NCBI GenBank assembly: GCA_027452145.1
Contig: DAIDHB010000556.1
Coordinates: 62,001 to 126,000, forward strand
From: Planctomycetales bacterium
GTDB lineage: Bacteria; Planctomycetota; Planctomycetia; Isosphaerales; Isosphaeraceae
Length of the DNA: 64,000 nt
Direction: 5' to 3'
The position numbers and the translations under genes are program-made. The notes beneath the pieces are model-generated. The model made no database searches. It was given only the letters and a program-made list of their open reading frames with translations, and was not told the origin of the DNA. Shown here piece after piece: positions 43,750-53,600 of this stretch (the first letter of the stretch is position 1; each line of letters opens with the position of its first letter).

Positions 43750-45951
43750 TCAGTGGTTGAACTGGAATTCCCGGGTGTTGAGCAGGGTCCAGAGCATGTC
43801 CTCGAGGCCCTCCTTCGGGCTCGGCGCGGCCTGGATATCGGCGACGGCCTCGCGAGTCTCGGCAGCCGTCGGCGGGCGCGAGAGCGTGGAGAGGAACAGC
43901 TCCTCGACGGCCTTCGCCGGGGGCGTTTTCTCCTTCACCAACCGCGAGACCCGGCCGGCGGAATCCGAGACCTTGCGGTTGAGCAAACCCCCGCTGATCA
44001 TCAAAAGCGCCTGGGTCATCGTGGGAGCCTCGCTTCGCTCGCATTCGCACGGCACCGCGCGCCTGGGGCGCCCGAACGTGTCGAGGAACTCCGAGGTGTA
44101 GTCGGAATCGGGCAGGTCGATCGCCCGGTAGCCCTTCGGCAGGCCGGTGAATTTCTCGGTCGTCCCGCAGGCGAAGTCCACGGCGTCGAGCAACGCCTCG
44201 GCGCCCATGCGGGTCGGGGAATAGTGCGTCACGTAGCGGTTATCCACATCGGCCCGGCTGGCGGGCAGCGCCACCGCACCGAGCTGGTAGACCTTCGACC
44301 GCATGATCGTTCGCATCAAATGCTTGAGATCATAATGATTGGCGATCAGGTCGTCGGCGAGCGCGTCGAGGAGCTGCGGGTTCGACGCCGGGTTCGTGGC
44401 GCGGATGTCGTCGATCGGGTTCACCAGCCCGCGGCCGAAGAGATATCCCCAGTAGCGATTGACGAGGTTCCGTGCCAGGGCCTTGTTGTCGCGCGACGAG
44501 ATCCACGCCGCCAGTGCTCGGCGGCGATCGATCGGGTCGTCCACCGGCGCGGCGCCGACGGGTTTCGGCTTCATCACCTGGCCGGTGCGCGGATGGGCGA
44601 CCTCGCCCGAGTCGCGGATGTAGATCACCGTGTCGCCGCCGGCCAGGCCGAAATCCTGGCTGTTCTTCTTGCCCACGCGACTGAAGAATGCCTTCATCGC
44701 GTAGTAGTCGGCCTGGAGCAGGCTCTCGTAGGGATGGTTATGGCACCGGGCGCACTGGAGCCGGACGCCCAGGAAGACCTGCGCGGTGCTCTCGGTCCAC
44801 TCGTCGGCGGTGCCGATCTTGTAGAAGTTCGCCGGTCCATTTTGATAGGGGCTGCCGATCGCGGTGATGAGCTCGGTGATCATCGCGTCGGCCGGCCGGT
44901 TCTCGCGGAACGAGGTCCGCAGCCAGTTGTGCAGCGACCACATCCCCTTCTTGCCGACGGTCTCGCGGTTGTTCAGCAGCAGGTCGCCCCATTTGTGCGC
45001 CCAGAGCGCGGCGTACTCGGGGCGCTTCAGCACGGCGTCGATCGCCCGGTCGCGCTTGTCGGGGCTCCTGTCGGCCAGGAACGCGCGGATGTCCTCGGGG
45101 CGGGGGAGAGTGGCGAGCGCGTTGAGGTGGATGCGGCGGAAGAACTCGGCGTCGTCGCATACGGGCGACGGGGATAGCCCGACCTTTTGCCAGGTGTCGG
45201 CCCAGAGTTTGTCGACGATGTTGTTCGGCTTGAAGGAGTCGAGCGACGGCGGCGGGCCGTAGGGGACGATCACGCGCGTGGCGACGACCGAGCTGAGGAA
45301 GCGGACCATCACGGCCGACTCGCCCCGGCCGCCGGACGCGTGGATGGTGCCCCTCGCATCGACCTGGGCGACCATGGGCGCCTGGCTGTCGAAGCCGGCC
45401 TTGTCGGTGAGGACCTCGCTCGAGCCGTCCTCATAGACGGCCTTCGCCGTGATTTTCGCCGTGCCGCCCGGCTGGAGGAGGATCTCGGCCGGCTCGACGA
45501 CCAGTTGTTTCAGTTTTCGATCGGAGGCAGCCGGCCCGGGCGCGCCCTGGCGAAGCCATCGCACGAGGGTCTGGTAGGCCCACGAGTCCTCGGTGAGCCG
45601 CCGGCCGCCCTCGTGCGACGTGTGCAACGTCGGCTTGCGGAGGAGCAGGCTATCCTTCGCATCCACGGCCGAGATCCGCCGGCCGAATGCGCCCCGGACG
45701 ATCTCGCGATAATCGGCCGCGTCGTCAAAGCCGCGAAGCGAGAGCTTGAAATTCCCCTTGCCGTGCTGGGCGCCGTGGCAGGCGCCCTGGTTGCAGCCGA
45801 GCTTCGTGAGGATCGGCTGAACGTCGGTGGTGAATGAAATCGGTTTGTCGGCGGTCTCGGTACGCGCTCGATCACGGTCGGCGCCCGCGTTCGCGGTTGC
45901 AGCCGTGCCGATCAGCGCGACGGCCGCGAGGATTCGAATCGACGCCCTCAT
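43750..45951 (-). CDS. DUF1549/DUF1553 protein with cytochrome-like CxxxxCH and CxxCH sites
   Basis: The 733-residue exported protein (signal IRILAAVALIGTAATANAG) has LGCNQGACHG (C-x4-CH) near residue 53, a beta domain (about 145-240), the DUF1549 region (HKWGDLLLNNRETVGKKG) with CARCHNHPYE near 410, and DUF1553 (ALARNLVNRYWGYLFGRGLV, NPIDDIRATNPASNPQLLDALADD). These proteins are large families in planctomycetes, usually paired with DUF1501, with unknown substrates; haem binding is inferred from motifs. ATG 45951 is preceded by GGAGGAGATCGC. It lies between the DUF1501 and PPC genes. Confidence 0.92.
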   Translation of the reverse strand: MRASIRILAAVALIGTAATANAGADRDRARTETADKPISFTTDVQPILTKLGCNQGACHGAQHGKGNFKLSLRGFDDAADYREIVRGAFGRRISAVDAKDSLLLRKPTLHTSHEGGRRLTEDSWAYQTLVRWLRQGAPGPAASDRKLKQLVVEPAEILLQPGGTAKITAKAVYEDGSSEVLTDKAGFDSQAPMVAQVDARGTIHASGGRGESAVMVRFLSSVVATRVIVPYGPPPSLDSFKPNNIVDKLWADTWQKVGLSPSPVCDDAEFFRRIHLNALATLPRPEDIRAFLADRSPDKRDRAIDAVLKRPEYAALWAHKWGDLLLNNRETVGKKGMWSLHNWLRTSFRENRPADAMITELITAIGSPYQNGPANFYKIGTADEWTESTAQVFLGVRLQCARCHNHPYESLLQADYYAMKAFFSRVGKKNSQDFGLAGGDTVIYIRDSGEVAHPRTGQVMKPKPVGAAPVDDPIDRRRALAAWISSRDNKALARNLVNRYWGYLFGRGLVNPIDDIRATNPASNPQLLDALADDLIANHYDLKHLMRTIMRSKVYQLGAVALPASRADVDNRYVTHYSPTRMGAEALLDAVDFACGTTEKFTGLPKGYRAIDLPDSDYTSEFLDTFGRPRRAVPCECERSEAPTMTQALLMISGGLLNRKVSDSAGRVSRLVKEKTPPAKAVEELFLSTLSRPPTAAETREAVADIQAAPSPKEGLEDMLWTLLNTREFQFNH

Positions 45952-46012
45952 GCGATCTCCTCCCGATTGCTTCGCGTCGAGGCGAGCGATTGACCACGTT
46001 TCGCCGTCTGGA

Positions 46013-46103
46013 AGTAGGTCGGGCTTTCCAGCTCGACAGGGGCTGAGCGTCGGGCAAGAATGCCCGACCTACTTGAGGGCGTCGGGCAAGAATGCCCGAC
46101 CGT
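46013..46103. repeat. AGTAGGTCGGGCTTTCC and GTCGGGCAAGAATGCCCGAC repeats
   Basis: The element starts AGTAGGTCGGGCTTTCCAGC. GTCGGGCAAGAATGCCCGAC follows twice, 48 bp... apart (46049 and 46081), the same palindrome as an arm of 33545-33599. It lies between the DUF1501 and DUF1549 genes. Confidence 0.8.
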
Positions 46104-46110
46104 CCCTCGC

Positions 46111-47484
46111 CTACCCGATCAGTTCCGACAGCACGCGCCCGGCCGGCCTGAGCGGGAACGGTCGGCCGTCGGGCGCCGTGTAATAGCGGTCGAGCGGGAC
46201 GCCGAGTTGCGCGTAGACCGTGGTGACGATGTCCTCGGCCTGGACCATCCGCGTGATGGGCTGCTCGGCGTAGCGGTCGCTCTTGCCGAAGACCTCGCCG
46301 ACGCGGATCCCGCCACCGCCCATGCCGAAGACCATCGAGCCGGCCCAGTGATCGCGCCCGGCCGCGGAGTTGATCTTGGGCGTCCGGCCGAAGTCGCCCA
46401 TCCAGACCACGATCGTCTGTTCCAGCAGGCCGCGCGCCTTCAGGTCGGCCAGCAGCGCCGCATAGCCGGCATCAAGCTGGGGCAACAGCCGGTTTTTCAA
46501 ACTGGTGAAATTCTGCTGATGCGTGTCCCACCCCGGGGATGAGACCGTGACAAACCGCACGCCTGCCTCGACCAGCCGGCGAGCCAGCAGGCAGCCCTGG
46601 CCGAAGGTGTTCCGCCCGTACTGATTGCGGAGGTTGTCATCTTCCTCCGACAGGTCGAAGGCCCGCTTGGCCCTCGGCGAGGTGACGACGCCGAACGCCT
46701 TCTCATAAAATCGGTCCATCGCGGTCGAGTCGCTCACCTGCGACTCGACGCGCTCCTGCCACCGGTCGAAGCGATCGAGCATCCGCCGGCGCCGGTCGAA
46801 CCGCGACGCCGACAACCCGCCGGGCAGCGTGATCCCGTCGACGCTGAACTTCCTCGAGTTCGGATCGGACGTCATCACGAACGGATTGTGCTCGTTCCCC
46901 AGATACCCCGCCAGCCCCCCGCCGGTCTTCTGGTCGACGTAGCGGCCGAGCTGGATATAGGGCGGCATCCCCGGGTCCGCCGGCAGCTCGCGGGCGATGA
47001 CCGATCCCATCGACGGATAGACCGTGGCCGGCGTGAACCGCCAACCGGAGAGCATGTAGGCGTCGGCGATCCCGTGCCCGGCGTTGTACGAATACCCCGA
47101 GCGGATGATCGTCAGCTTGTCGAGGTGCTGGGCCAGCCTCGGCAGGTGCTCGCAGACCTTCACCCCCGGCAGCGCCGTGTCGATCACGCCGAACTCGCCG
47201 CGGATCTCGGCGGGCGCCTCGGGCTTGGGGTCGAGCGTATCGATATGGCTCGCCCCGCCCTGCATCCAGAGCAGGATCACGTTCTTCGCGCCGGCGGCCG
47301 TCGAGGTCGCGGCTCTGGTCGCGGTTGCGGTCTCGGCTCCAGGCGCCGCCGCCCGGGCCTCGAGCCGGAACAGGTCGGCGAGAGACAACCCGGCCAGTCC
47401 GAGCCCCCCCACTCGCAGGAACCCGCGCCGCGAGACCCCGTCACAATCGCGACTCGCACCGTGCATGATTCGAAACATGGTCAT
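46111..47484 (-). CDS. DUF1501 protein with Tat signal
   Basis: The 457-residue protein starts at ATG 47484 (GGAGGGCG upstream) and has a twin-arginine signal SRRGFLRVGGLGLAGLSLA, so it is folded before export. DUF1501 motifs: LLWMQGGASHIDTLDPKP, FVTVSSPGWDTHQQNF and VVWMGDFGRTPKIN with GRDHWAGSMVF, as in sulfatase/alkaline-phosphatase-like folds. Members occur next to DUF1549 genes. The enzyme reaction is not known. Gene order DUF1501, DUF1549, PPC suggests one functional unit. Confidence 0.92.
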   Translation of the reverse strand: MTMFRIMHGASRDCDGVSRRGFLRVGGLGLAGLSLADLFRLEARAAAPGAETATATRAATSTAAGAKNVILLWMQGGASHIDTLDPKPEAPAEIRGEFGVIDTALPGVKVCEHLPRLAQHLDKLTIIRSGYSYNAGHGIADAYMLSGWRFTPATVYPSMGSVIARELPADPGMPPYIQLGRYVDQKTGGGLAGYLGNEHNPFVMTSDPNSRKFSVDGITLPGGLSASRFDRRRRMLDRFDRWQERVESQVSDSTAMDRFYEKAFGVVTSPRAKRAFDLSEEDDNLRNQYGRNTFGQGCLLARRLVEAGVRFVTVSSPGWDTHQQNFTSLKNRLLPQLDAGYAALLADLKARGLLEQTIVVWMGDFGRTPKINSAAGRDHWAGSMVFGMGGGGIRVGEVFGKSDRYAEQPITRMVQAEDIVTTVYAQLGVPLDRYYTAPDGRPFPLRPAGRVLSELIG

Positions 47485-47824
47485 CGCCCTCCAGGGATGC
47501 TGCGAACGGACCATGTTGGAGCTTAACCGCTGAGACGGGGCGATACAATACTTGTTTAACAAATGGCGGACGATTGTGGGCCATTGACGTGCGTCGCCTT
47601 GGCGTGGGATGACGCCGGCTCATGGCGGTGGGGAGTGGAGGGCCCATGCATCGAATCTGGGATCGACGTCCGCCCTTCGACTCCGACTGGCCGAAGGCGG
47701 AAGCAGCGGCCGTCGTCCGGGACGGATCAGCCGCGTGGACCGGGACGCGGCGGCGGCGGTGGCGAAATGGCGGTATCTCCCGGCGTGGACAGAACTTTCC
47801 GGTTGTTTGCGTCGTACTGATTGT
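47485..47824. other. Divergent promoter region without gene
   Basis: 340 bp separate the DUF1501 gene and the transposase-like gene. CTTGTTTAACAAATGG near 47550 is an AT-rich inverted repeat (TTGTTTAACAA) and might be a promoter or binding site. Nothing else is visible. Confidence 0.4.
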
Positions 47825-48358
47825 ATGGAAAACGCACGACAGGTCGACCGACCCAGGACTCGAATGAAATCGCCCCTGGAGCTGGCTCGGAGGGCCATGG
47901 CCGAGGCCGGTGAGGCGATCCCGCAATACTCGTCGCGATTCTCGCGGCATGATTACACGCAGCATCAACTCTATGCCCTGGTGGCCCTGCGCCGGCTGTT
48001 GAAGACGGATTACCGCGGGCTGGAGGCGACGCTGCGCGACTGGACCGAGCTCCGCGAGGCGTTGGGGCTGGTCCGGGTCCCCGACCACTCGACGATCCAG
48101 CGGGCCGCGCGCCGGCTGGAGGCGGCGGCGAAGGCCCGGCGGGCGGCGAAGCGTGCTTCCACGCCCCGCCGGCCGGGAGCTCCGATGCCGTTATTCGACA
48201 GGACGAAGGCGCCCGCGACCGAGGCTCCAGGCCCCGTGGCCGATGCCGAGGTCGCTTCCGATGCCGGGCACTCCTCGACGACCGCCCGGACCGACCCGGG
48301 GACGGCCTCGGTGTCGATGCCCGCGACGGCCTCCACCGCCGCCGGGAATGCCGCCTGA
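47825..48358 (+). CDS. IS5-like transposase N-terminal remnant
   Basis: The 177-residue product carries the N-terminal part of an IS4/IS5-type transposase (SSRFSRHDYTQHQLYALVAL, RRLLKTDYRGLEATLRDW, LGLVRVPDHSTIQRAARRL). The catalytic DDE region is absent; after residue 105 the chain is low-complexity (alanine, threonine, proline). No terminal inverted repeats were found around it. It may be an orphan relic or a reused helix-turn-helix. The ATG at 47825 is one of two candidates (the other near 47864). Confidence 0.65.
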   Translation: MENARQVDRPRTRMKSPLELARRAMAEAGEAIPQYSSRFSRHDYTQHQLYALVALRRLLKTDYRGLEATLRDWTELREALGLVRVPDHSTIQRAARRLEAAAKARRAAKRASTPRRPGAPMPLFDRTKAPATEAPGPVADAEVASDAGHSSTTARTDPGTASVSMPATASTAAGNAA

Positions 48359-48622
48359 CCGGGCCCGACCGATCGGTGGAGGCCCCTTGCAACGCAACCC
48401 GAGACTGCCCGAACGGCCCGGCCCACCGCCGGGCCGTTGGCGTTTCCCTCTTCCGCGCGGGTCGACCGCCTCGACCGGACCGGCCGGGACGAGCCACTCC
48501 GCGGGCGGGCGGGCAGACGTTAAGCTGGAGGCATGCTGCGTCGCAAGGTCGTCGAAGACCGAAGACCGCGGCCAGGGGCCGCGCTGGGCCACTCCCATAC
48601 ATCAAAATAGAGGGAAGCCATC

Positions 48623-49069
48623 ATGCCCGACACACGCCTGATTCGCTGCCCCTCCTGCGGCGTGACCAATCGGGTGCCGCTGGAGGAGGTCGAACGGGGC
48701 CTGACGCCCGTCTGCGGGCGTTGCAAGGTGCGAATGCCGATCGCCACCCGGCCGCTGGTCGTCACCGACGCGACCTTCGCCGAGGACGTCGAGCGCTCGC
48801 CGCTGCCGGTGCTGCTGGACCTGTGGGCCCCCTGGTGCGGCCCGTGCCGGATGATCGCCCCGGTGCTCGACGAGCTGGCCCACGAGATGGCCGGCCGCGT
48901 CCGGTTCGCCAAGCTCAACGTCGACGACAACCCCACGACGGCCGCGCGGTTCCAGGCGCGCAGCATCCCGTTGCTCCTGATCCTCAAAGGCGGCCGCGAG
49001 GTCGATCGCCTGATCGGCGTCCAGCCCCGGTCCGAGATCGTCCGCCGGCTCGAGCGGGTGATCCCGTAG
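48623..49069 (+). CDS. trxC: Thioredoxin 2 (zinc-ribbon thioredoxin)
   Basis: The 148-residue protein has the N-terminal zinc pair CPSCGV and CGRCKV (residues about 9-33) of TrxC and the active site WAPWCGPCRMIAP (about 68-80). Cis-proline is in SIPLLLILKGG. It reduces disulfides in the cytoplasm and in E. coli is tied to oxidative stress. Start ATG 48623 has AGAGGGA ahead. The stop codon TAG at 49067 is formed by the first bases of a repetitive palindrome. Confidence 0.93.
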   Translation: MPDTRLIRCPSCGVTNRVPLEEVERGLTPVCGRCKVRMPIATRPLVVTDATFAEDVERSPLPVLLDLWAPWCGPCRMIAPVLDELAHEMAGRVRFAKLNVDDNPTTAARFQARSIPLLLILKGGREVDRLIGVQPRSEIVRRLERVIP

Positions 49070-49122
49070 GTAGGCTTTCCGGCCCGACTCGGCGGAGATC
49101 GGCCAGGAAAGCCCGACCGACT
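49066..49122. repeat. GTAGGTAGGCTTTCC palindromic repeat at the trxC stop
   Basis: GTAGGTAGGCTTTCCGGCCC faces GGCCAGGAAAGCCCGACC. The repeat provides the stop codon of trxC. Confidence 0.75.
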
Positions 49123-49273
49123 CCAAGCCGGCGCGATTGCCGACCCCTCCAAAAACCCGCCGCCCCCTGTCAATTCACATCTCCAATCGGGTAAAGATAG
49201 ATGGATCAGGCAAGGCGGCCGCGATCGGAGGCGGCCGGCCGACCGCCGACGCCGACGACCGGGAGATGCGCCG

Positions 49274-52200
49274 ATGACCGACGGGAATCGCGGCCCGAGC
49301 TGCGGGGCCGAGTCGACCGACACGTGGACCAAGGACCCCTTGCCGCGCCGCCCCGGACCAGCCGGGGATGCGGACGAGGACACCGGGACGCTCAAGGCCG
49401 GCGACGACGGGCGGACGGGTGTCCTGGGCGCACTCGAGGCCACAGTCGGGCACGTCCCTCGCCTGTCGCTCCCCGAAGAGACGGCCGGCGCCCTGGATTC
49501 GACCGAGCCGGGGGGCAGCGATGGGCCGGCCGCTCCGGCCGGGCTGCCGGGCCGCCTGGCCTCGGCGCGGCTCCAGGTCTTCGGCGAGATCGCGCGCGGC
49601 GGCATGGGCTCGGTGCTGCGGGGCCGCGACGCGGACCTCGGCCGCGATCTGGCCGTGAAGGTGCTGCTGGCGGACCACCACGACCGGCCCGAGATGGTCC
49701 GCCGGTTCGTCGAGGAGGCCCAGATCGGCGGCCAGCTCCAGCACCCGGGCATCGTGCCGGTGTACGAGCTGGGCGCCTTCGCCGACCGCCGGCCTTTTTT
49801 CACCATGAAATTGGTCCGCGGGCGCACCCTCGCCGAGCTGCTGCACGAGCGCGAGGACCCGTCGGTCGACTTGCCGAGGTTCCTGGGGATCTTCGCTCAG
49901 GTCTGCCAGACGATGGCCTATGCCCACGCCCGCGGCGTGATCCACCGCGACCTCAAGCCTTCGAACGTCATGGTCGGCTCGTTCGGCGAGGTCCAGGTGA
50001 TGGATTGGGGCCTTGCGAAGGTTCTACGCGGCACCGGCGAGCCTGGCGGCGACAGCCGCCCCGACGACGACGACCACAACGAGGAAGCTCCGGTGGCCAC
50101 CGCGCGCAGCCTCGAGGGCGCCGACATGTCGCAGGCCGGCGCCATCATGGGCACGCCGGCTTTCATGGCGCCCGAGCAGGCGCTGGGCCAGGGCGAGCGG
50201 GTGGATGAGCGCGCCGACGTCTTCGCGCTGGGCTCGATCCTCTGCGAAATCCTCACCGGCCGGCCGGCGTTCACGGGGACTTCCTCGATCGAGATCGTCC
50301 GCAAGGCGGCGCGTGGCGATACGGCCGAGGCGCTGGCCCGCCTGGAGGCCTGCGGCGCCGAGGGCGAGCTGGTGGCGCTGGCCCGCGACGCCCTGGCGGT
50401 TGACCGCGACGAGCGGCCCCGCGACGCGTCGGCCGTCGCCGATCGGATGACGGCCTATCTCTCGGGCGTGCAGGAGCGGCTGCGCCTCACCGAGCTGGCC
50501 CGCGCCCGCGCCGACGCCCGGGCCGAGGAGGAACGGAAGCGTCGGCTGGTCACGATGGGCCTCGCGGCGGCAATCGTGATGCTCGTGGGCCTCGGCGCGG
50601 TCGGCGCGGCGGTGTACGTGCGGCAGAAGCAGGAGCAGGCGTCGCGGCTGTCGGTCGCCCTGCGCGACGTCGAGCTGCTCCGCCGCCAGGCGCTCGACGA
50701 CCCGAACGGATCCCCCGAGCGCTGGGCCGCGGCGGCCGCGGCGGCCCAGCGCGCCGCCGACCTACTGGGGCCGCTCATCGACGCGCGGTCGCGCCGCGAG
50801 GTCGAGGACCTGCGCGAGGAGGTCCGCCGCCGGGCCGGCGCGGCCCGGGCGGATGCCGAGCTGCTGCGCCGGGCACAGGACCTGCGCCTGAGGCGGATGG
50901 AGGAGCGCGACGACACGGTGGCCGACGCCTCGTATGCGTCGGCGTTCCGCGCCGCCGGGCTGGACCTCGACGCCCTGGGACCCGAGGCGGCCGGGGCGAG
51001 GATCCGGTCGCGGCCGCCTCGCGTGGCGCTCGCGCTCGCCACGGTCCTCGACGACTGGGCCGCCCGTCGGCGCTCGATCCGCGGCAAGGACGAGGCCGCG
51101 TGGAAACGCCTGGTCGCCGCCGCCGGCGCCGCCGATCCCGACGCCACGCGCGACCGGCTGCGCGAGCTCTGGTCCCTGCCCGACCCCAAGGCCCAGCGAG
51201 CGGCACTGCTCGAGCTGGCCCGCCAGGCCGATCCGCAGAAATGGCCAACGACGACCGTCACGCGGCTGGCCTGGATCCTGGGCATGGCCGGCGAGAACCC
51301 CGCGGCCGTCGACCTGCTGCGTCGAACGGACCTCGCTCAGCCGGGCGACGTGTGGGTGAACTTCCACCTGGGCCGGCTGCTCGCCGATCTCCGACCGCCG
51401 CGCATGGACGAGGCGATCGCCCACCTCAGCGCGGCCCGCGCCTTGCAGCCCGAGACCGGCCATGACCTGGCGATCCTGCTGCTTCGCCTCGGCCGCTTCG
51501 GCGAGGCGAAGGCGATCCTGGAGCAACTGGTGCGGCTGCGGCCCGACATCGTCGGCCAGTGGTTCGACCTCGCCCGATTGCTTCAGGAGCACGGGGACGC
51601 CGCCGGGGCGGCCGACGCGCGTGAGAAGGGCACGGCCGCCGCGCGAAAGGCCGTCCTCGAGCGGCCCGACGACGCCGAGCGCCGCTCCGACCTCGGCCGG
51701 TTCCTCGCCGCCCAGGGCAAGTTCGACGAGGCCATCGCCGAATGCCGCGAAGCCGTCCGGCTCTGGCCCGACGCCCCCGGGGCCCACCACATCCTCGCCA
51801 CGGTGCTGGCCCGCTGCGGCAAGTACCAGGAGGCCGCCGCCGAATGCCGCGAGACCCTGCGCCTCCGGCCCGACGACGCCCAGGCCCGCAGCGACCTGAG
51901 CGCCGCCCTCCTCGCCCTGAGCAAGCCGGCCGAGGCCGTCGCCGAGGCCCGCGAGGCCATCCGCCTCCGGCCCGCCATTGACTCGGGCTACTTCCAGCTC
52001 GCCCGGGCCCTGGCCGCCCAGGGACAGCGGGATGAGGCCATCGCCGCCTACCGCGACGCCATCCGCCTCTGGGCCGACTTCGTGGACGCCTACGTCAACC
52101 TCGGCGGCCTGCTGCTCGACGCGGGCAAGCAAGATGAGGCGCTCGCCGCCTACCGCGACGCCCTGCGCATCCGGCCCGACCACCCCGACGCCCACCTCGG

Positions 52201-53359
52201 TCTGGCCAGGGTCATGGCCGCCCAGAAAAAGCGTGAGGAGGCGATCGTCGAGTTCCGCGAGGCTCTCCGCATCCAGCCCGACTCCGTCGACGCCCACAAC
52301 GAACTGGGCCTGGCCCTGGCCGATCTGGGCCGGCGCGAGGAGGCCGTCGCCGAGTACCGCGCGGCCATCCGGCTGCGCCCCGACTACCACTGGGCGCATC
52401 GCAACCTCGCCCTGGTCCTGGAGCAGATGGGCCGGCGCGAGGAGGCGATCGCCGAGTACCGCGAGGCCCTCCGCATCCGGCCCCGCTACTTCGAGGCCCT
52501 CGTCGACCTCGGCGTCGCCCTGACCGACGCCCGCCGGCCGGCCGAGGCCGTCGAGCCCTTCCGCGAGGCCCTGCGCATCCGCCCCGACGACGGCGTGGCC
52601 CACTTCGACTTCGGCGTCGCCCTCCAGGCTCTGGGCAAGATCGATGAGGCGGTCGCCGAGTATCGCCAGGCCGTCCGCCTCCAGCCCGATATCGCCCAGG
52701 CCCATTGCAACCTGGGCGGCATCCTGATGCAGCAGGGCCGCTACCGCGAGGCCCTCGACGCCCTGCGCAAGGGGCACGAGCTGGGTTCGCGCCAGCCCGG
52801 CTGGCCGTATCCCACCGCCGAATGGATCCGCCAGGCCGAGCAGAGCGTCCAGCTCGAGGACCGCCTGCCCGCCGTGATCCGCGGCGACGACAAACCCAAA
52901 AACGCCGACGAGGGGATCACCCTGGGCCGGATTCTCCACGGGATGAAACGACACGCCCTGGCGGCCCGGCTGTTCGCCGACGCCCTCGCCGCCGACCCCA
53001 GGCTCGCCGACAACCTGCGCGCCGGCCACCGCTACAATGCCGCCTGCGACGCGGCGCTGGCCGCCGATGGCCAGGGCATCGACCCCGTCAAGGACGACGG
53101 CGAGAAGGCCCGCTGGCGCAAGCAGGCACTCGACTGCCTGCGCGCCGACCTCGCCGCCTGGACCAAAGGGATCGAATCCGGCAACCCTGACGCGAAGGCC
53201 GCCGCCGGCCGGATGCTCGACCACTGGAAGCGCGACAGCGACCTCGCCGCCATCCGCGACGAGTCCGCCCTGAAGCGCCTGCCCGAGGCCGAGCAGAAGG
53301 CCTGCCGGGCCCTCTGGACCGACGTCGACGCCCGCCTCGCCGCCGCCATGCGGCCCTGA
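49274..53359 (+). CDS. Membrane Ser/Thr protein kinase with long TPR array
   Basis: The 1361-residue protein has a kinase domain: glycine loop IARGGMGSVLRG at about 106-117, Lys129 in VKVLL, HRDLKPSN with Asp226, and the magnesium loop VMDWGLAKV with Asp244 (DWG instead of DFG). A single hydrophobic helix lies near residue 430-452. The outer or cytoplasmic remainder has a helical region (about 460-720) and then about 12-14 TPR units, nearly identical at the DNA level (pattern AEYRxALRxxPDxxxxHxNLG). Such kinases are abundant in planctomycetes and are thought to phosphorylate or scaffold partners. A neighbouring substrate is not evident. Confidence 0.93.
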   Translation: MTDGNRGPSCGAESTDTWTKDPLPRRPGPAGDADEDTGTLKAGDDGRTGVLGALEATVGHVPRLSLPEETAGALDSTEPGGSDGPAAPAGLPGRLASARLQVFGEIARGGMGSVLRGRDADLGRDLAVKVLLADHHDRPEMVRRFVEEAQIGGQLQHPGIVPVYELGAFADRRPFFTMKLVRGRTLAELLHEREDPSVDLPRFLGIFAQVCQTMAYAHARGVIHRDLKPSNVMVGSFGEVQVMDWGLAKVLRGTGEPGGDSRPDDDDHNEEAPVATARSLEGADMSQAGAIMGTPAFMAPEQALGQGERVDERADVFALGSILCEILTGRPAFTGTSSIEIVRKAARGDTAEALARLEACGAEGELVALARDALAVDRDERPRDASAVADRMTAYLSGVQERLRLTELARARADARAEEERKRRLVTMGLAAAIVMLVGLGAVGAAVYVRQKQEQASRLSVALRDVELLRRQALDDPNGSPERWAAAAAAAQRAADLLGPLIDARSRREVEDLREEVRRRAGAARADAELLRRAQDLRLRRMEERDDTVADASYASAFRAAGLDLDALGPEAAGARIRSRPPRVALALATVLDDWAARRRSIRGKDEAAWKRLVAAAGAADPDATRDRLRELWSLPDPKAQRAALLELARQADPQKWPTTTVTRLAWILGMAGENPAAVDLLRRTDLAQPGDVWVNFHLGRLLADLRPPRMDEAIAHLSAARALQPETGHDLAILLLRLGRFGEAKAILEQLVRLRPDIVGQWFDLARLLQEHGDAAGAADAREKGTAAARKAVLERPDDAERRSDLGRFLAAQGKFDEAIAECREAVRLWPDAPGAHHILATVLARCGKYQEAAAECRETLRLRPDDAQARSDLSAALLALSKPAEAVAEAREAIRLRPAIDSGYFQLARALAAQGQRDEAIAAYRDAIRLWADFVDAYVNLGGLLLDAGKQDEALAAYRDALRIRPDHPDAHLGLARVMAAQKKREEAIVEFREALRIQPDSVDAHNELGLALADLGRREEAVAEYRAAIRLRPDYHWAHRNLALVLEQMGRREEAIAEYREALRIRPRYFEALVDLGVALTDARRPAEAVEPFREALRIRPDDGVAHFDFGVALQALGKIDEAVAEYRQAVRLQPDIAQAHCNLGGILMQQGRYREALDALRKGHELGSRQPGWPYPTAEWIRQAEQSVQLEDRLPAVIRGDDKPKNADEGITLGRILHGMKRHALAARLFADALAADPRLADNLRAGHRYNAACDAALAADGQGIDPVKDDGEKARWRKQALDCLRADLAAWTKGIESGNPDAKAAAGRMLDHWKRDSDLAAIRDESALKRLPEAEQKACRALWTDVDARLAAAMRP

Positions 53360-53493
53360 CGATGCAGGCACGCCCGCACACCACAACCGGCCGCCGCGGG
53401 CGGTTGCTTGCCGGGTCGCGGCGCGATTATACTCCTCGACGCAACGGAGACGGCACGGGTTCATCGGGGTGCCTGTCCCCAGGGGCCTCCCAT

Positions 53494-53562
53494 CGGGAGG
53501 GCGAGCCGGGACAGGGAAAACGCATCGCCTCAACCCGGCTCGGCAGGAGCCCTCGCCCTCCC
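53494..53562. repeat. Palindromic GEAPAEP-type repeat, intergenic
   Basis: GGGAGGGCGAGCC faces GGCTCGGCAGGAGCCCTCGC with CCTCCC at the end. It is the fourth copy of the element that enters the helicase and nuclease genes, here between genes. Confidence 0.75.
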
Positions 53563-53600
53563 AATCCTGGGACAGACTCTTCGATGGAAGGTTCGCCGCG

